A stretch of 5,132 bases of DNA from Legionella genomosp. 1 (lineage in GTDB: Bacteria; Pseudomonadota; Gammaproteobacteria; Legionellales; Legionellaceae): positions 1-5,132 of the forward strand of contig CAMDJY010000125.1 in NCBI GenBank assembly GCA_945901145.1. Direction: 5' to 3'. The notes under the pieces were generated by a model. The model was not told where the DNA came from, ran no database searches, and saw only the letters and a list, made by a program, of their open reading frames with translations. The translations under genes and the position numbers were made by a program. This document shows positions 4,789 to 5,132 of this stretch, in pieces (within the stretch, counting starts at the first letter, position 1; every line of letters starts with the position of its first letter).

Positions 4789-5132
4789 ATGAGTGATAAA
4801 ACACAGAAAGATTGGAAAAAATTTAAAGAAGATCATGTACATTTAGATGATGAGCAATCTTCATCTGGTGAAGGCGATGTCGGCGATACTGGCGATGTTG
4901 GAGAAACTGATGCTGGCGCTGCTTTAGATTATCCTTCTTATCAAACTTTAGAAGAAAAATTAACGCTTGCTGAGCAAAAAGCCCATGAAAATTGGGAAAA
5001 ATTGGTTCGTTCCGTGGCAGAAGTAGATAATATTAGACGTCGTGCAGAACGCGATATTGCGAACGCACATCGGTTTGCCTTAGAGAAATTTGTGAATACT
5101 TTACTTCCGGTGACTGATAGTTTGGAACAAGC
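4789..5132 (+). CDS. grpE: Nucleotide-exchange factor GrpE, N-terminal part (3' end outside window)
   Basis: The first 114 codons of GrpE, the cytoplasmic cochaperone that releases ADP from DnaK (Hsp70), run off the window edge. The N-terminus (about 1-50) is acidic and probably disordered, as in the family, and includes a short GD-rich repeat at 29-37. From about 52 the long dimerising coiled coil begins (YQTLEEKLTLAEQKAHENWE). It contains the characteristic block AEVDNIRRRAERDI (77-90), followed by FALEKFVNTLLPVTDSLEQ (96-114), the GrpE pattern leading into the four-helix bundle. The beta-domain that contacts DnaK is missing from view. The start is fixed by AAGGAG 7 bases upstream, and expression is expected from the sigma-32 promoter just before it. 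dnaK often follows grpE in related bacteria, but nothing past 5132 can be seen. Confidence 0.95.
   Translation, partial: MSDKTQKDWKKFKEDHVHLDDEQSSSGEGDVGDTGDVGETDAGAALDYPSYQTLEEKLTLAEQKAHENWEKLVRSVAEVDNIRRRAERDIANAHRFALEKFVNTLLPVTDSLEQ
4873..4899 (+). repeat. Short 9-base tandem repeat in grpE
   Basis: Three in-frame 9-base units (ggcgatgtc, ggcgatact, ggcgatgtt) encode GDV-GDT-GDV, followed by a degenerate fourth (ggagaaact). The repeat lies in the disordered acidic N-terminus of GrpE, where changes of whole units would be tolerated and would not shift the frame. Confidence 0.7.

Noticed and set aside
1..5132. Mobile elements, CRISPR arrays, tRNA or rRNA genes, attachment sites
   Set aside because: No terminal inverted repeats, transposase-like frames, spaced repeats or cloverleaf-type sequences were seen. 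The window is packed with housekeeping genes.

Overview
The window is 5,132 bases of AT-rich bacterial DNA that is almost entirely coding. It reads as gammaproteobacterial chromosome, most probably from the order Legionellales (Legionella, Aquicella, Berkiella or Coxiella-like). The strongest hint is GrpE: its N-terminal half, with the motifs KDWKKFKEDH and LTLAEQKAHENWEKLVR, closely resembles my memory of Legionella GrpE. The ArgS, FolB and HemE sequences are ordinary gammaproteobacterial ones. The taxonomic call is an inference, because no search could be run.

Left block, + strand (1-3257): the 3' end of argS (arginyl-tRNA synthetase) overlaps by one base (TAATG) a small FtsN-like SPOR-domain membrane protein. 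Three bases later comes an 815-residue P1B-type (heavy-metal) ATPase. The three genes look like one transcript. The ATPase is the most unusual item here. It keeps the metal-site residues of copper ATPases (N-terminal CxxC, CPC, YN, and the M of MxxSS), the phosphorylatable Asp, the HP motif and GDGxND. However, DKTGT has become DLNGT, the actuator TGE has become TGS, and TGD has become TGS. It also carries an 85-residue hydrophilic C-terminal tail.

Middle: folB (dihydroneopterin aldolase, folate synthesis) lies on the - strand. Its conserved 3' end overlaps the end of the ATPase gene by 66 bases in convergent orientation. A roughly 100-base divergent region separates folB from hemE and probably holds both promoters.

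Right block, + strand (3635-5132): hemE (uroporphyrinogen decarboxylase, haem synthesis) is followed by an 89-base gap and then the 5' part of grpE (DnaK nucleotide-exchange factor). The gap carries a very recognisable sigma-32 heat-shock promoter, an operator-like sequence matching the classical Fur box at 15 of 19 positions, and a strong Shine-Dalgarno. The genes serve separate housekeeping tasks: translation, cell envelope or division, metal transport, folate, haem and protein folding. Apart from the argS-SPOR-ATPase run they are not one pathway. I saw no mobile element, CRISPR array, tRNA or rRNA, and no gene-free stretch longer than about 100 bases.
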